The notes under the pieces are model-generated. The model was not told the DNA's origin and made no database searches. It was given only the letters and a program-made list of their open reading frames with translations. Positions 39,057 to 48,011 of a stretch of 64,000 bases of DNA are shown here, in pieces; the stretch's first letter is position 1, and every line of letters begins with the position of its first letter. A program made the translations under genes and the position numbers. Source of the DNA: Solobacterium sp. (lineage in GTDB: Bacteria; Bacillota_I; Bacilli_A; Erysipelotrichales; Erysipelotrichaceae); NCBI GenBank assembly GCA_024693325.1, contig JAILLA010000014.1:1-64000 (forward strand). The letters are read 5' to 3'.

Positions 39057-39962
39057 TCAGCCCTTGATCGCGCCGGCCATGATTCCGTTATCGAAGTATT
39101 TCTGGAAGAACGGATACATGATCATCAGCGGAAGGCTGGAGATGATGATCGTTGCATACTTAAGAAGTTCTGCAAGGCGCGCACGTTCCGCAGTAGACTG
39201 CATATCGGAGACCATGCCTGCTTCCGGCTGGTTCTGAATCAGGATAGAGCGAAGTACGAGCTGCAGCGGTTGTTTTGATGCACTGTTGAGATAGATCATT
39301 GCATCAAAGTAGCTGTTCCACATACCGACGAACTGCCACATGGAGATCGTAGCGATGATCGGTGTGCAGACCGGAAGAAGGATCTGGAAGAAATAGACCA
39401 TTTCATCAGCGCCGTCGATTTCAGAAGCTTCCTGCAGGTCACGGGGAATACCCATGTAATATGTTCTCGCTATGATCATGTTCCACACGCTGAACGCGCC
39501 GGGGATCAGGATTGCCCAGATGGTATCAAGCATACCCAGGTTGGAGATCAGCAAATATGTGGGGATCAGGCCGCCGCCGAAGAACATCGTGATAACAAAC
39601 AGGATGTTGAAGAAACCTTTACCCTTGAAATCTGGACGGGACATCGGATATGCCGCAAGCAGCGTAATGATGACCGAGATGAATGTAAACAGGACCGAAT
39701 AGATCAGCGCGTTTTTGAAACCTACCCAGATCTGTGCATTGGAGAGGACACGTTCATATGCTGTGAGTGTCCACTTGGAGAAATCGAATGTGATGCCGGA
39801 GTTCTGCAGTACGATCGGATCGATAAACGAAGCGAGGATAATGTAGACCATCGGCAGGATGATCGCGACGATGAAGAGTCCGAGAAGGATATAACCGATG
39901 ATCAAAATGGTTTTATCTTCCACGGGATACTTGGAAAACTCACTCTTTTTCTTCTTTTCCAT
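39057..39962 (-). CDS. ABC sugar transporter permease, YtcP/LplC type
   Basis: Inner-membrane permease, 301 residues, six predicted membrane helices. The EAA loop, which contacts the ATPase, reads QEASEIDGADEMVYFFQILLP, here EASEIDGADE. N-terminus is basic (MEKKKKSEFSKYP). It pairs with the upstream permease gene. The ATPase is not in the operon; the MsmK-type protein at 43790 is the natural candidate. Confidence 0.92.
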   Translation of the reverse strand: MEKKKKSEFSKYPVEDKTILIIGYILLGLFIVAIILPMVYIILASFIDPIVLQNSGITFDFSKWTLTAYERVLSNAQIWVGFKNALIYSVLFTFISVIITLLAAYPMSRPDFKGKGFFNILFVITMFFGGGLIPTYLLISNLGMLDTIWAILIPGAFSVWNMIIARTYYMGIPRDLQEASEIDGADEMVYFFQILLPVCTPIIATISMWQFVGMWNSYFDAMIYLNSASKQPLQLVLRSILIQNQPEAGMVSDMQSTAERARLAELLKYATIIISSLPLMIMYPFFQKYFDNGIMAGAIKG

Positions 39963-39977
39963 ATCCTTGCCTCCTCA

Positions 39978-40922
39978 TCAGATACCTTTTCCTTCATTCA
40001 TATTCTGAACGATCTTGTTCATCGAAATCAGAAGGATAACGTTGATGACGGTGTTGAACAGACCGACTGCAGTAGAGAAACCGTAGTCACCGTCCAAGAG
40101 ACCTTTTTTGTAGACGTAGGTCGAGATGATCTCGGATGTCGACAGGTTCAGGTCAGTCTGCAGAGCATATGCTTTTTCAAAGCCGATACTCATGATGTTG
40201 CCGACAGACATAATGAACTGGATCAGGACGGTATCCTTGATAGCCGGCCATTCGACTGCTTTGATCTGCTGGATGATGTTCGCGCCGTCAATGACAGCAG
40301 CTTCCTTCAGTTCTTTGCTGGCGTTGGAAAGGGCAGCAGTATAGATGATGGAAGCCCATCCTGCGCCCTGCCAGATTCCGGAGGCGATATAGATCGTACG
40401 GAAAGCTGAAGGCATTGTCATGAAGTTTGTAGATGTTCCGAGCATGGAGTTGATCATTCCGGTTGGCGACAGCAGGATACGGACGATACCGCAGAGGACG
40501 ATGACTGAAATGAAGTTCGGCATGTACAGAACCAGCTGAATTTTCTGCTTGATACTTGTGCTGAGAATCCTATTCAGCAGGAATGCAAGCAGGATCGGGA
40601 TTGGGAATCCCCACAGCAGGCCGAATACGCTCAGCTTCAGAGTATTCATCAGATAACTCAGGAAGTCCGGTGAAGACAAGAAGCGTGAGAAGTGTGAGAA
40701 ACCGACCCACTCGCTGCCCAGGATACCTCGGATCGGGTTATATTCTGTAAACGCGATCAGAATACCGCCCATAGGTAAGTATCTGAAGATTATCGTCAGC
40801 AGGAATGCCGGCATGATAAAAATCAGATAGAGCTGCCAGTGCTGTCTGAAGTACACTAGAGCGTTATGCAGCTTCGAACTTGAAGCAGCACCTGCTGTAC
40901 TGTTTCCAGAAGCCTTTCCCAT
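39978..40922 (-). CDS. ABC sugar transporter permease, YteP/LplB type
   Basis: First gene of the leftward sugar operon, 314 residues with about six membrane helices. The EAA loop reads ELKEAAVIDGANIIQQIK. N-terminal 25 residues are Ser/Ala-rich and cytoplasmic. Strong ribosome site AAAGGAGGG. Controlled by the promoter, cre-like site and LacI operators in the divergent region upstream. Confidence 0.92.
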   Translation of the reverse strand: MGKASGNSTAGAASSSKLHNALVYFRQHWQLYLIFIMPAFLLTIIFRYLPMGGILIAFTEYNPIRGILGSEWVGFSHFSRFLSSPDFLSYLMNTLKLSVFGLLWGFPIPILLAFLLNRILSTSIKQKIQLVLYMPNFISVIVLCGIVRILLSPTGMINSMLGTSTNFMTMPSAFRTIYIASGIWQGAGWASIIYTAALSNASKELKEAAVIDGANIIQQIKAVEWPAIKDTVLIQFIMSVGNIMSIGFEKAYALQTDLNLSTSEIISTYVYKKGLLDGDYGFSTAVGLFNTVINVILLISMNKIVQNMNEGKGI

Positions 40923-40988
40923 TAAAACCCTCCTTTAGAAGAAGTGCTGCTATCGGAAATGCATTTTTCGGCGGATGAATGCAGATCA

Positions 40989-41002
40989 TGATAGCGCTTA
41001 CT
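40989..41002 (-). promoter_or_regulatory. cre-like site (CcpA) downstream of the sugar operon promoter
   Basis: On the minus strand AGTAAGCGCTATCA matches the catabolite response consensus TGWNANCGNTNWCA at 13 of 14 positions. It is centred about 13 bases after the predicted start, a classic repression position. Confidence 0.6.
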
Positions 41003-41015
41003 TCGAGATACAACC

Positions 41016-41044
41016 ATACTAGCATTTGAATATATACGGTGCAA
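41016..41044 (-). promoter_or_regulatory. Promoter of the leftward sugar operon
   Basis: -35 TTGCAC (41044-41039), 17-base spacer, -10 TAGTAT (41021-41016) on the minus strand. Confidence 0.6.
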
Positions 41045-41070
41045 TAAAAAAGTAGAATAATCCCATAAAA

Positions 41071-41088
41071 AATGTGCAAATGCACAAT
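41071..41088. promoter_or_regulatory. LacI-family operator O1
   Basis: TGTGCA-AA-TGCACA core (41073-41086), the same core as the second site at 41136-41157. Centre-to-centre distance is 67 bp. It is upstream of the -35 of the leftward operon. Paired with the second operator it could support looping. Confidence 0.75.
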
Positions 41089-41106
41089 TTTAATGAATAA
41101 TTGCCC

Positions 41107-41135
41107 TTGAAAGATGGGTTATATTGATATATAAA
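41107..41135 (+). promoter_or_regulatory. Promoter of the LacI regulator gene
   Basis: -35 TTGAAA at 41107-41112, 17-base spacer, -10 TATAAA at 41130-41135. Confidence 0.65.
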
Positions 41136-41157
41136 GAATTGTGCAAATGCACAATTC
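41136..41157. promoter_or_regulatory. LacI-family operator O2 over the regulator's transcription start
   Basis: Perfect 10-bp arms GAATTGTGCA and TGCACAATTC around AA. It begins directly after the -10 box of the regulator promoter, so it should give autorepression. Confidence 0.82.
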
Positions 41158-41227
41158 TGACTTGGCGTCTGTTTGTCAACTGTCTATTCTGATGATAGAA
41201 TATGAATCAGAAGCAGAGGACCAATAT

Positions 41228-42268
41228 ATGAAACAGAAAGTCACGATCCAGGATATTGCAGATGCGCTTGGAATGTCCCGCAATACGGTATCGAAAGCCA
41301 TCAACAACTCTGAAGGGATTGCCGAAGCTACCCGGGACAAAATTCTTGAGAAGGCGGTAGAAATGGGATATAAGCAGTTTTCTTATGTTGCGTCCATGAC
41401 AAGTATCGGGACTTCAAAAAAAGCAAAACAGGAAGAATCAGGAGAGATCTCACTGTTTACAACGATCAGTTTGAGCAATTCACATTTCGCTTCACTTTTT
41501 ATGGATAATATCCATGAAGAGATCACACAGATGGGATATACATTGTCTGTCCACCGTATATCACGTGAGAACATCAAAAACAGGTCTCTTCCCCGTACAT
41601 TCAGCCAGGAACGATCAAAAGGAATCATCTGTATTGAAGTCTTTGATCCTCGTTACTGTGATATGATCAGCGAACTTGGTATTCCTGTCCTGTTCGTGGA
41701 TGGCCCGGCACGGAAAAACGAACGTTCCGTTAATGGTGACCAGCTGTTGATGGATAATTATACGGAGATCACGCATTTTGTTAATCTGATGATCGAGAGA
41801 GGTCTGACAAAGATCGGCTTCATCGGTGATTACGAACATTGCCAGTCGTTCTGGGAACGTTATTGTGCTTACCGTCTTGCAATGATATCAGCAGGCATCG
41901 AGATCAATGAACACTATGTGATCAACACTAAGGATAAGGATACCGATTCACTTGCGGATCTCCTTGAAAACCTGAAGGATATACCGGATGTATATATCTG
42001 TGCGAATGACTTTGTCGCGATCGACGCAATACAGCTGCTTATCCTGAGCCATAAAAACATTCTGAAGAAGACCCGTTTTCTTGGCTTTGACGATTCCCAT
42101 GAATCGAGGATCTTCCATCCGGCACTGTCGACCGTCCACATTCACTCCCAGTCTATGGCATTTTCCGCACTGCATCTGCTGATGACAAGGATCGAGGAAC
42201 CTTCAATGGAATACAGGACGATCTATGTCGCAACAGACCTTGTCCTGAGGGAGTCCACCGAATTCTGA
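41228..42268 (+). CDS. LacI-family transcriptional regulator
   Basis: A 346-residue regulator. The HTH is TIQDIADALGMSRNTVSKAI, followed by the hinge region and a periplasmic-binding-like sensor domain. I begin at 41228, where GAGG lies 8-11 bases upstream and the HTH starts four residues in; the longer frame would begin inside operator O2. Divergent from the sugar operon and flanked by two matching operators, it most likely represses that operon and itself, released by a sugar. The effector cannot be told from sequence. Confidence 0.93.
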   Translation: MKQKVTIQDIADALGMSRNTVSKAINNSEGIAEATRDKILEKAVEMGYKQFSYVASMTSIGTSKKAKQEESGEISLFTTISLSNSHFASLFMDNIHEEITQMGYTLSVHRISRENIKNRSLPRTFSQERSKGIICIEVFDPRYCDMISELGIPVLFVDGPARKNERSVNGDQLLMDNYTEITHFVNLMIERGLTKIGFIGDYEHCQSFWERYCAYRLAMISAGIEINEHYVINTKDKDTDSLADLLENLKDIPDVYICANDFVAIDAIQLLILSHKNILKKTRFLGFDDSHESRIFHPALSTVHIHSQSMAFSALHLLMTRIEEPSMEYRTIYVATDLVLRESTEF

Positions 42269-42281
42269 TACGGAGAAACCT

Positions 42282-42920
42282 ATGAATATCTTTTCCTACG
42301 ACAGCAAATTCAGTCAGCTGTTTCTGAAACTCAGCTATGCCTGCTGGCTGAATATGATGTGGATGATATGCTCGCTGCCGATCATAACGATCGGAGCTTC
42401 AACAACAGCCTTATATTCAGTTACACTGAAGATCGCTGATGAAAGGGAATCGAATATTACAAGACAGTTCATTCTTGCTTTCCGTGATAACTTCAAACAG
42501 GCAACCAGGATATGGATGGGGCTGCTGCTTGCGGGTATCCTGATCGGCGGGGATTTCTATGTCGTTCTGCATATGCGTTCAATGACTACCGGAAGCCTGG
42601 CGATCATGTGGACGATGAATCTGGCACTGCTGATCGCAATATCGATCATCTATGTCGTGATCCTGGTCTATGTCTTTCCGCTGATCGCGAGATTTGAGAA
42701 CACCGATAAAGCCATGATCAAGAATTCACTGCTGATCGGCATACATTATCTGTTCTGTACGATCACGGTAGTTGCGATCCACTTTGTAATGTTCTATGCT
42801 GTAGTTGCAATATTTACACCGCTGATCCTGTTCGGAGAAGGATTATGCGCACTGCTGTCTTCCTACATGCTGATCAATGTATTCCGGCTCATCTCATACA
42901 GGCCTGAAGAGGAAGAATAA
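42282..42920 (+). CDS. YesL/DUF624-family membrane protein
   Basis: A 212-residue protein with about five membrane helices. The N-terminus (FSQLFLKLSYACWLNMMWMI, then SLPIITIGASTTALY) is the DUF624/YesL signature. This family is found beside LplABC/YtcP-type sugar transporters and glycan regulators, as here, but its job is unknown. Thirteen bases after the LacI gene, and overlapping the next gene by one base, it is probably co-transcribed with both. Confidence 0.85.
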   Translation: MNIFSYDSKFSQLFLKLSYACWLNMMWMICSLPIITIGASTTALYSVTLKIADERESNITRQFILAFRDNFKQATRIWMGLLLAGILIGGDFYVVLHMRSMTTGSLAIMWTMNLALLIAISIIYVVILVYVFPLIARFENTDKAMIKNSLLIGIHYLFCTITVVAIHFVMFYAVVAIFTPLILFGEGLCALLSSYMLINVFRLISYRPEEEE

Positions 42921-43657
42921 TGAGAGGATCACCGAAAGAACGTGCGGCTGTCAGAAGGTCGTTCCACAGGATGAACAAAAAAGAAAAGGCAGAGTACATC
43001 CTTACGTACTATAAACTGCCTCTGTTTACGGCGTTTGTCGTCCTGGCTGTGGGTATTTTTTCATTGGTCCATACGCTGACGAAGAAGGAGCCCGTCCTGT
43101 ATACCGCTTATGTCAATACCGTATTCGGGGAAGACATGATGCAGAAGATGACAGATGACTTTCTGGAAGATATCGGCCTGGATCTGAAGAAAAACGAAGT
43201 GCTTGTCTACGCAGACCTGTATATCGATGAGGATCCAACAGTAGAAGATCACCAGTATGTATATGCATCAAAGATGAAGATCCTCGGCGCGATCAGTGCG
43301 AAGCAGATGGATGTAGCGCTGATGAACGACAACGCGTATTCACAGATGTCCGCAAGCGGACTTCTGATGGATATGGACACTGTGCTGAAAGATGACGCAC
43401 AGCTTTATGAAGAACTCAGACCTTACCTGACGGAAGGCACTGTAATACTTGAGGACAACTCGGTCGAGTACAGCCTGAATGAGGCTGACACCTACGAAGC
43501 TGTAACAGAACAGCAGGTCAACGCAGTTGATGTTTCCGGATTTCCGATATTCCGCAGTGCTGAAATAGATGGTAATCTGTATGTAGGCGTGATAGGAAAC
43601 ACGCCGCGTGTTGAAAAGGTACGCGCATTTCTCGCATATCTTCTCAATGCGAAATGA
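42920..43657 (+). CDS. Membrane-anchored hypothetical protein following YesL
   Basis: A 245-residue protein with a basic N-terminus (residues 1-32), one membrane segment (about 33-52) and an acidic extracytoplasmic domain that looks like a small solute-binding-like fold (VLYTAYVNTVFGEDMMQKMT, MDVALMNDNAYSQM, GLLMDMDTVL). I do not recognise a named family. The start overlaps the YesL stop. The pairing suggests the two act together with the sugar transporter. Confidence 0.6.
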   Translation: MRGSPKERAAVRRSFHRMNKKEKAEYILTYYKLPLFTAFVVLAVGIFSLVHTLTKKEPVLYTAYVNTVFGEDMMQKMTDDFLEDIGLDLKKNEVLVYADLYIDEDPTVEDHQYVYASKMKILGAISAKQMDVALMNDNAYSQMSASGLLMDMDTVLKDDAQLYEELRPYLTEGTVILEDNSVEYSLNEADTYEAVTEQQVNAVDVSGFPIFRSAEIDGNLYVGVIGNTPRVEKVRAFLAYLLNAK

Positions 43658-43659
43658 TA

Positions 43660-43755
43660 TGTGCTTCGGCACATTCCCGAAGGCTGTAACGGTGAAAGAC
43701 CGTGCCAGTAAGCCGGGGCCTGTTCGAATGTTTTATCCGGCAGCCGGCTTCATAA
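43660..43755 (+). promoter_or_regulatory. Structured untranslated region upstream of the MsmK gene
   Basis: A 132-base gap with no gene but much pairing: ATGTGC-TTCG-GCACAT (43660-43675), an overlapping alternative CTTCGG / CCGAAG, then ACGGT / ACCGT near 43690-43702, and AAGCCGG / CCGGCTT enclosing the rest (about 43710-43750). No T tract follows. It could be a leader of the ATPase gene or a processing/decay element. I could not match it to a known riboswitch. Confidence 0.4.
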
Positions 43756-43789
43756 TTCTTTCATACCATAGAAAGGGGCAAAAAAATTT

Positions 43790-44995
43790 ATGGCAACTGT
43801 AACACTGAAACACATTCAAAAGATTTATCCGAACGCAGAGAACCCGAAACCGAAGAAGAAAAAGAAGAAGGAAGACGAGCCGGTTGAGGAAAAGAGCTAC
43901 AAGCTGAAGGTCACAGATGAGGGCGTAGTAGCTGTAGACGATTTCAACCTCGACATCAAAGACAAAGAGTTCATCGTCCTTGTCGGACCTTCCGGATGCG
44001 GTAAGTCCACAACTCTGAGAATGGTTGCGGGTCTCGAAGAGATCACGAGAGGCGAGCTGTACATTGATGACAAACTCGTGAATGATGTAGCACCGAAGGA
44101 CAGGGATATCGCAATGGTATTCCAGAACTACGCGCTGTATCCTCACATGACTGTCAGACAGAACCTTGAATTCCCGCTGAAGCTGAGAAAGGTCCCGCAG
44201 GCAGAGATCAACGAAAGAGTTAACGAAGCTGCTGAGATCCTCGGTATCGTCCAGTATCTTGAAAGAAAGCCGAAGGCTCTTTCAGGCGGACAGAGACAGA
44301 GAGTCGCGATCGGACGTGCTATCGTCCGTGAACCGAAAGTTCTGCTGATGGACGAACCGCTTTCCAACCTTGATGCTAAGCTGAGAAACCAGATGAGAGC
44401 TGAGATCATCAAGCTGAGAAAGAGGATCAACACAACGTTTATCTATGTCACGCACGACCAGACCGAAGCTATGACGCTGGGTGACAGGATCGTCATCATG
44501 AAGGATGGCGAAGTCCAGCAGATCGGAACTCCGCAGGAAGTATTCAACGCACCGGTCAACACATTCGTAGCAGGCTTCATTGGAATGCCGAGAATGAATA
44601 TGTTCGGCGGCGAACTGAAGAAGAAGGGCGGAAAGTACGTTGTTGAAGTCGAAGGCGCAGAGATCGAACTTTCAGAAGACAAGCAGAAGAGACTTGCCGC
44701 AAGAAATGTTGAAGACTGCAACGTTACTGTAGGCGCAAGACCTGAACACATTACGCTTGATAATGTTGAAGGCGGAATGCTGGAAGGTGTTGTAGAAGTC
44801 AGCGAAATGATGGGTTCCTCCGTCCATCTGCACCTCAATGCATATGGCAGAGACTGCATCATCATCGTTCCGACACTTGATCTGAAAGACAACGCAGCTC
44901 TCGAGATCGGTTCCACGGTCAAGTTCACACTTGCACCGAATGCTATCCATGTGTTCGACCCGTGGACAGGAAAGAATCTGGAATACGCGGATTGA
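43790..44995 (+). CDS. ABC sugar transporter ATPase, MsmK/UgpC type
   Basis: Shared ATPase that energises carbohydrate ABC permeases lacking their own. The 401-residue protein has Walker [10 protein letters not shown] (66-74), Q-loop ([11 protein letters not shown]), signature [13 protein letters not shown], Walker [12 protein letters not shown] and a C-terminal regulatory domain of the MalK type. Unusual is a Lys-then-Glu-rich insertion at about 15-46 ([17 protein letters not shown]) between the first two strands. Ribosome site AAAGGGG. It likely serves the permease pair at 39-41 kb and perhaps others. Confidence 0.93.
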   Translation: MATVTLKHIQKIYPNAENPKPKKKKKKEDEPVEEKSYKLKVTDEGVVAVDDFNLDIKDKEFIVLVGPSGCGKSTTLRMVAGLEEITRGELYIDDKLVNDVAPKDRDIAMVFQNYALYPHMTVRQNLEFPLKLRKVPQAEINERVNEAAEILGIVQYLERKPKALSGGQRQRVAIGRAIVREPKVLLMDEPLSNLDAKLRNQMRAEIIKLRKRINTTFIYVTHDQTEAMTLGDRIVIMKDGEVQQIGTPQEVFNAPVNTFVAGFIGMPRMNMFGGELKKKGGKYVVEVEGAEIELSEDKQKRLAARNVEDCNVTVGARPEHITLDNVEGGMLEGVVEVSEMMGSSVHLHLNAYGRDCIIIVPTLDLKDNAALEIGSTVKFTLAPNAIHVFDPWTGKNLEYAD

Positions 44996-45001
44996 TGTTA
45001 C

Positions 45002-45047
45002 AAAAAAAGCAATGCAAGCGGTATATACTGCAAAGCATTGCTTTTTT
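45002..45047. terminator. Bidirectional terminator between MsmK and GH13 genes
   Basis: AAAGCAATGC / GCATTGCTTT stem with T runs on both strands, between convergent genes. Confidence 0.85.
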
Positions 45048-45058
45048 AATACTCTTTT

Positions 45059-46756
45059 TTACTTTTTCCGGATGGGTGCTTTTTCAAACACAACAGCCTG
45101 GTATGGTTTCAGGGTAAGCGTTCTGTCTTCCTGTTTTACCTCATCATAGTTGCTGAGCAGCAGCCGGGCATCACTGACCCAGGCAGGCAGTTTGTATTCA
45201 GCAGTCCTGTGTGTGAAGTTGGCACAGACGAAGAGTCTGTTTCCTTCATACTGACGGCTGTAGGCTATGATCTTTTTGTTTTCGTGATCATACTCTTCCG
45301 TTTCACCATAGATGGCTGTTTCATTGCTCTTTTTCAGGGCGAGCACCTTTTGGAAATAGCGGTAGATGGATCTTTCTGAGGAAAGGTCTTCCTTCACATT
45401 GATCTGCTTGTAGGCAGGGTTGACGCACTGCCATGTATCATGACCGCTGTTGAAACCTCCGTTGACGGAATCATCCCACTGCATAGGAACTCTGGAATGA
45501 TCTCTGGCACCATATTTGATAAAACTGAAGGCAAGCTTTGCAGGGATCTTATAGCTTCTCATCAGATCATAGACAAAATGGCTGACGGGATCTTTCAGTT
45601 CATCCATATCATTGAAATTACAGTTGGTCATGCCGATCTCCTGTCCCATATAGATGAACGGGATACCGAAGCCCATGTAGGTGATCGTTGCCAGCATTGT
45701 AGCTGCTTCATAGCGGTAATGTTTTGTATCAAGTGAGAAGCGGTTCACACTGCGCGGATTGTCATGGTTCTCCAGGACCAGCGTATTCCAGCCATCTTTG
45801 AAATAAGTGATCTGGGGATCCAGGAGTCCTTTCTTAAACTGGAGGATATCAAACGGTTTCTTGAAATACTTCTTTCCGGCTATATTGTCGGAATCAAGGT
45901 GAGCGAAATTAAAGATCGAATCCAGCTCATTGTTCGTTTCTTTCACATAAGCATGAGCATTTTCATCAGAAGGATGGAAGGATTCACCGACTGTGTAAGT
46001 ATCATACAGTGAAAGAGACTTCTCATTGAGTTCCTTCAGGAATTCATGCATGCGCGGTCCGTCCACATAGTATGGGGCACCGACCTGGAAACTTTTCTTA
46101 TCATAGTCATCCGTGATCGGATATACTTTGGAGAACATATTGAATACGTCAAAGCGGAAACCGTCGACACCTTTATCAAGCCAGAAGTTCAGGATATCGA
46201 TGATCTCTTCCCTGACCTTCGGGTTCTCCCAGTTCAGATCTGCCTGTTCCGTGCAGAACAGATGGAGATAGAAGTCGTCGGTTTCTCCGATCCTTTCCCA
46301 TGCAGGTCCGGTAAATGTTGATTCCCAGTTGGAAGGAGGCAGGAGTTTTTCGCCGTCTCTTTTTCCTTTGCGGATAATGTAATAATCACGGTAAGGTGAA
46401 TCCTCTGATTCCATAGCTTTCCTGAACCACGGATGTTCGATGGAGGTATGGTTGATCACCATATCCATGATGACCTTCAGATCTCTTTTGTGGCATTCGT
46501 CCAGCAGTCTGTCAAAGTCTTCCATTGTACCGAACTTTTCATCGATCGCCCGGTAATCACTGATATCGTAGCCATAGTCATAGTCAGGTGACTTGTACAG
46601 CGGTGAGAACCAGATCGCGGTCACACCAAGATCTTTGATATAGTCAAGTTTTGAGATAATGCCTTCGATGTCGCCCCAGCCGTCATTGTTGGAATCCATA
46701 TAGCTGAACGGATAGATCTGGTAGACAACAGCATTCTTATACCATCTTGTCTTCAT
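45059..46756 (-). CDS. GH13 alpha-glucosidase, oligo-1,6-glucosidase type
   Basis: Intracellular exo-glucosidase, 565 residues, no signal peptide. Active-site residues are nucleophile D203 (GFRFDVF), acid/base E258 (TVGESF) and D332 (ENHDNPR), with MVINH at 99-103 and the subfamily motif QADLNWENP. The residue after the nucleophile is V204; in GH13_31 enzymes Val here goes with alpha-1,6 activity and Ala/Thr with alpha-1,4. So isomaltose-type or similar sugars are likely. Divergent from pfkA; ribosome site AGGAG. Confidence 0.92.
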   Translation of the reverse strand: MKTRWYKNAVVYQIYPFSYMDSNNDGWGDIEGIISKLDYIKDLGVTAIWFSPLYKSPDYDYGYDISDYRAIDEKFGTMEDFDRLLDECHKRDLKVIMDMVINHTSIEHPWFRKAMESEDSPYRDYYIIRKGKRDGEKLLPPSNWESTFTGPAWERIGETDDFYLHLFCTEQADLNWENPKVREEIIDILNFWLDKGVDGFRFDVFNMFSKVYPITDDYDKKSFQVGAPYYVDGPRMHEFLKELNEKSLSLYDTYTVGESFHPSDENAHAYVKETNNELDSIFNFAHLDSDNIAGKKYFKKPFDILQFKKGLLDPQITYFKDGWNTLVLENHDNPRSVNRFSLDTKHYRYEAATMLATITYMGFGIPFIYMGQEIGMTNCNFNDMDELKDPVSHFVYDLMRSYKIPAKLAFSFIKYGARDHSRVPMQWDDSVNGGFNSGHDTWQCVNPAYKQINVKEDLSSERSIYRYFQKVLALKKSNETAIYGETEEYDHENKKIIAYSRQYEGNRLFVCANFTHRTAEYKLPAWVSDARLLLSNYDEVKQEDRTLTLKPYQAVVFEKAPIRKK

Positions 46757-46933
46757 AATGTTACTTCTCCTGATTTCATTGTACTATAAGCGACTGTCTG
46801 CCCGTCATGCGGATTTTGAACTGCGGAACACACAAAAAGATTTCTATTTCTTCTGAAGGTTCCGTTATAAACCGATTCTTTGTTGTGCTACTATGGTGAT
46901 AAGGAAACGTATAAAGAACAGAGGTAAAGCATA

Positions 46934-47926
46934 ATGGAAAAAATGATCAAAAGAATCGGTGTTCTGACAAGCGGCGGCGATGCACCGGGAATGAACGCTG
47001 CAGTACGTGCTGTCGTCAGAACGGCTCATTCACTCGGCATTGAATGCATCGGTATCAGAAGAGGCTGGCAGGGACTGATCAACAGCGATTTCGTAGTCCT
47101 GACAGCGGAAAGTGTCAGCCGTATCCTTGCCCGCGGCGGTACGATCCTTTACACAGCAAGAAGTGCTGATTTCATGACAGAAAAGGGCAGGGAAAAAGCA
47201 GTAGCAACATGCAAGATGCTCGGCATTGAAGCGATCGTGGCGATCGGCGGAGACGGAACATTCAGAGGCGCTCTTGAACTTTCAAGACTCGGTATCCCGG
47301 TCGTAGGCATTCCGGCAACGATCGATAATGATATCGGCTGCTCTAACTACACGATCGGATTTGACAGTGCGTGCAACACAGCGGTCGAGTGCATTGACAA
47401 GCTTCGTGATACGATGCAGTCTCATGAAAGATGCTCAGTCGTCGAAGTCATGGGCAGAAACGCCGGATTCCTGGCTCTGTATGTCGGCATAGCCGGCGGT
47501 GCTACAGCAGTCCTGATCCCGGAAAGAGAAGTTAATCTGGAAGAAGACGTGATCAAACGTATCCAGAACGCAAGACTTGCAGGACATACACACTTCATGA
47601 TCATCGTGGCTGAAGGCGCAGGAAATGCTTATGATGTCGCAAAGGTCATCAAGGAAGGCGTCGGAATTGATCCGCGTGTTACAGTTCTCGGCCATATCCA
47701 GAGAGGCGGATCCCCGAGTGCCCGTGACCGTGAAACAGCGACCCGTATGGGATATTATGCTGTAAACGCTCTGGCGGCAGGACGCTTCAACGTTATCATC
47801 GGAACGAAGGAAGGCTCGATCAAAGAGATCCCGATCGAGGAAGCTCTGAAGATGACCAAGAACATCCAGATGGACCGCTACAGCATTCTGGAAACGATGG
47901 GCATTGACAATTCCATGATCAGATAA
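46934..47926 (+). CDS. pfkA: ATP-dependent 6-phosphofructokinase
   Basis: Commits fructose-6-phosphate to glycolysis. The 330-residue protein has the GGDAPGMNAAVRAVVR nucleotide site, the GGDGTFRGA loop, PATIDND (catalytic Asp) and the MGRNAGFLAL segment. G at the position after GGD in GGDGT marks ATP rather than pyrophosphate use. Own ribosome site (AGAGG). Followed by a bidirectional terminator. Confidence 0.96.
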   Translation: MEKMIKRIGVLTSGGDAPGMNAAVRAVVRTAHSLGIECIGIRRGWQGLINSDFVVLTAESVSRILARGGTILYTARSADFMTEKGREKAVATCKMLGIEAIVAIGGDGTFRGALELSRLGIPVVGIPATIDNDIGCSNYTIGFDSACNTAVECIDKLRDTMQSHERCSVVEVMGRNAGFLALYVGIAGGATAVLIPEREVNLEEDVIKRIQNARLAGHTHFMIIVAEGAGNAYDVAKVIKEGVGIDPRVTVLGHIQRGGSPSARDRETATRMGYYAVNALAAGRFNVIIGTKEGSIKEIPIEEALKMTKNIQMDRYSILETMGIDNSMIR

Positions 47927-47949
47927 GCTGAACAGAAGTCGGCAATCAT

Positions 47950-48011
47950 AAAAAGAGCTGAAAAAACCCGGTGATCAGAAAGACCATCCGGGCTGGACAA
48001 CAGCTCTTTTT
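47950..48011. terminator. Bidirectional terminator between pfkA and the rhomboid gene
   Basis: AAAAGAGCTG / CAGCTCTTTT outer stem enclosing a CCCGG / CCGGG hairpin, with T runs both ways. Confidence 0.8.

Noticed and set aside
43660-43755. Cobalamin, FMN or c-di-GMP riboswitch
   Set aside because: GGTGAAA and GCC-rich pieces recall parts of these, but the conserved cores and their spacing are absent.
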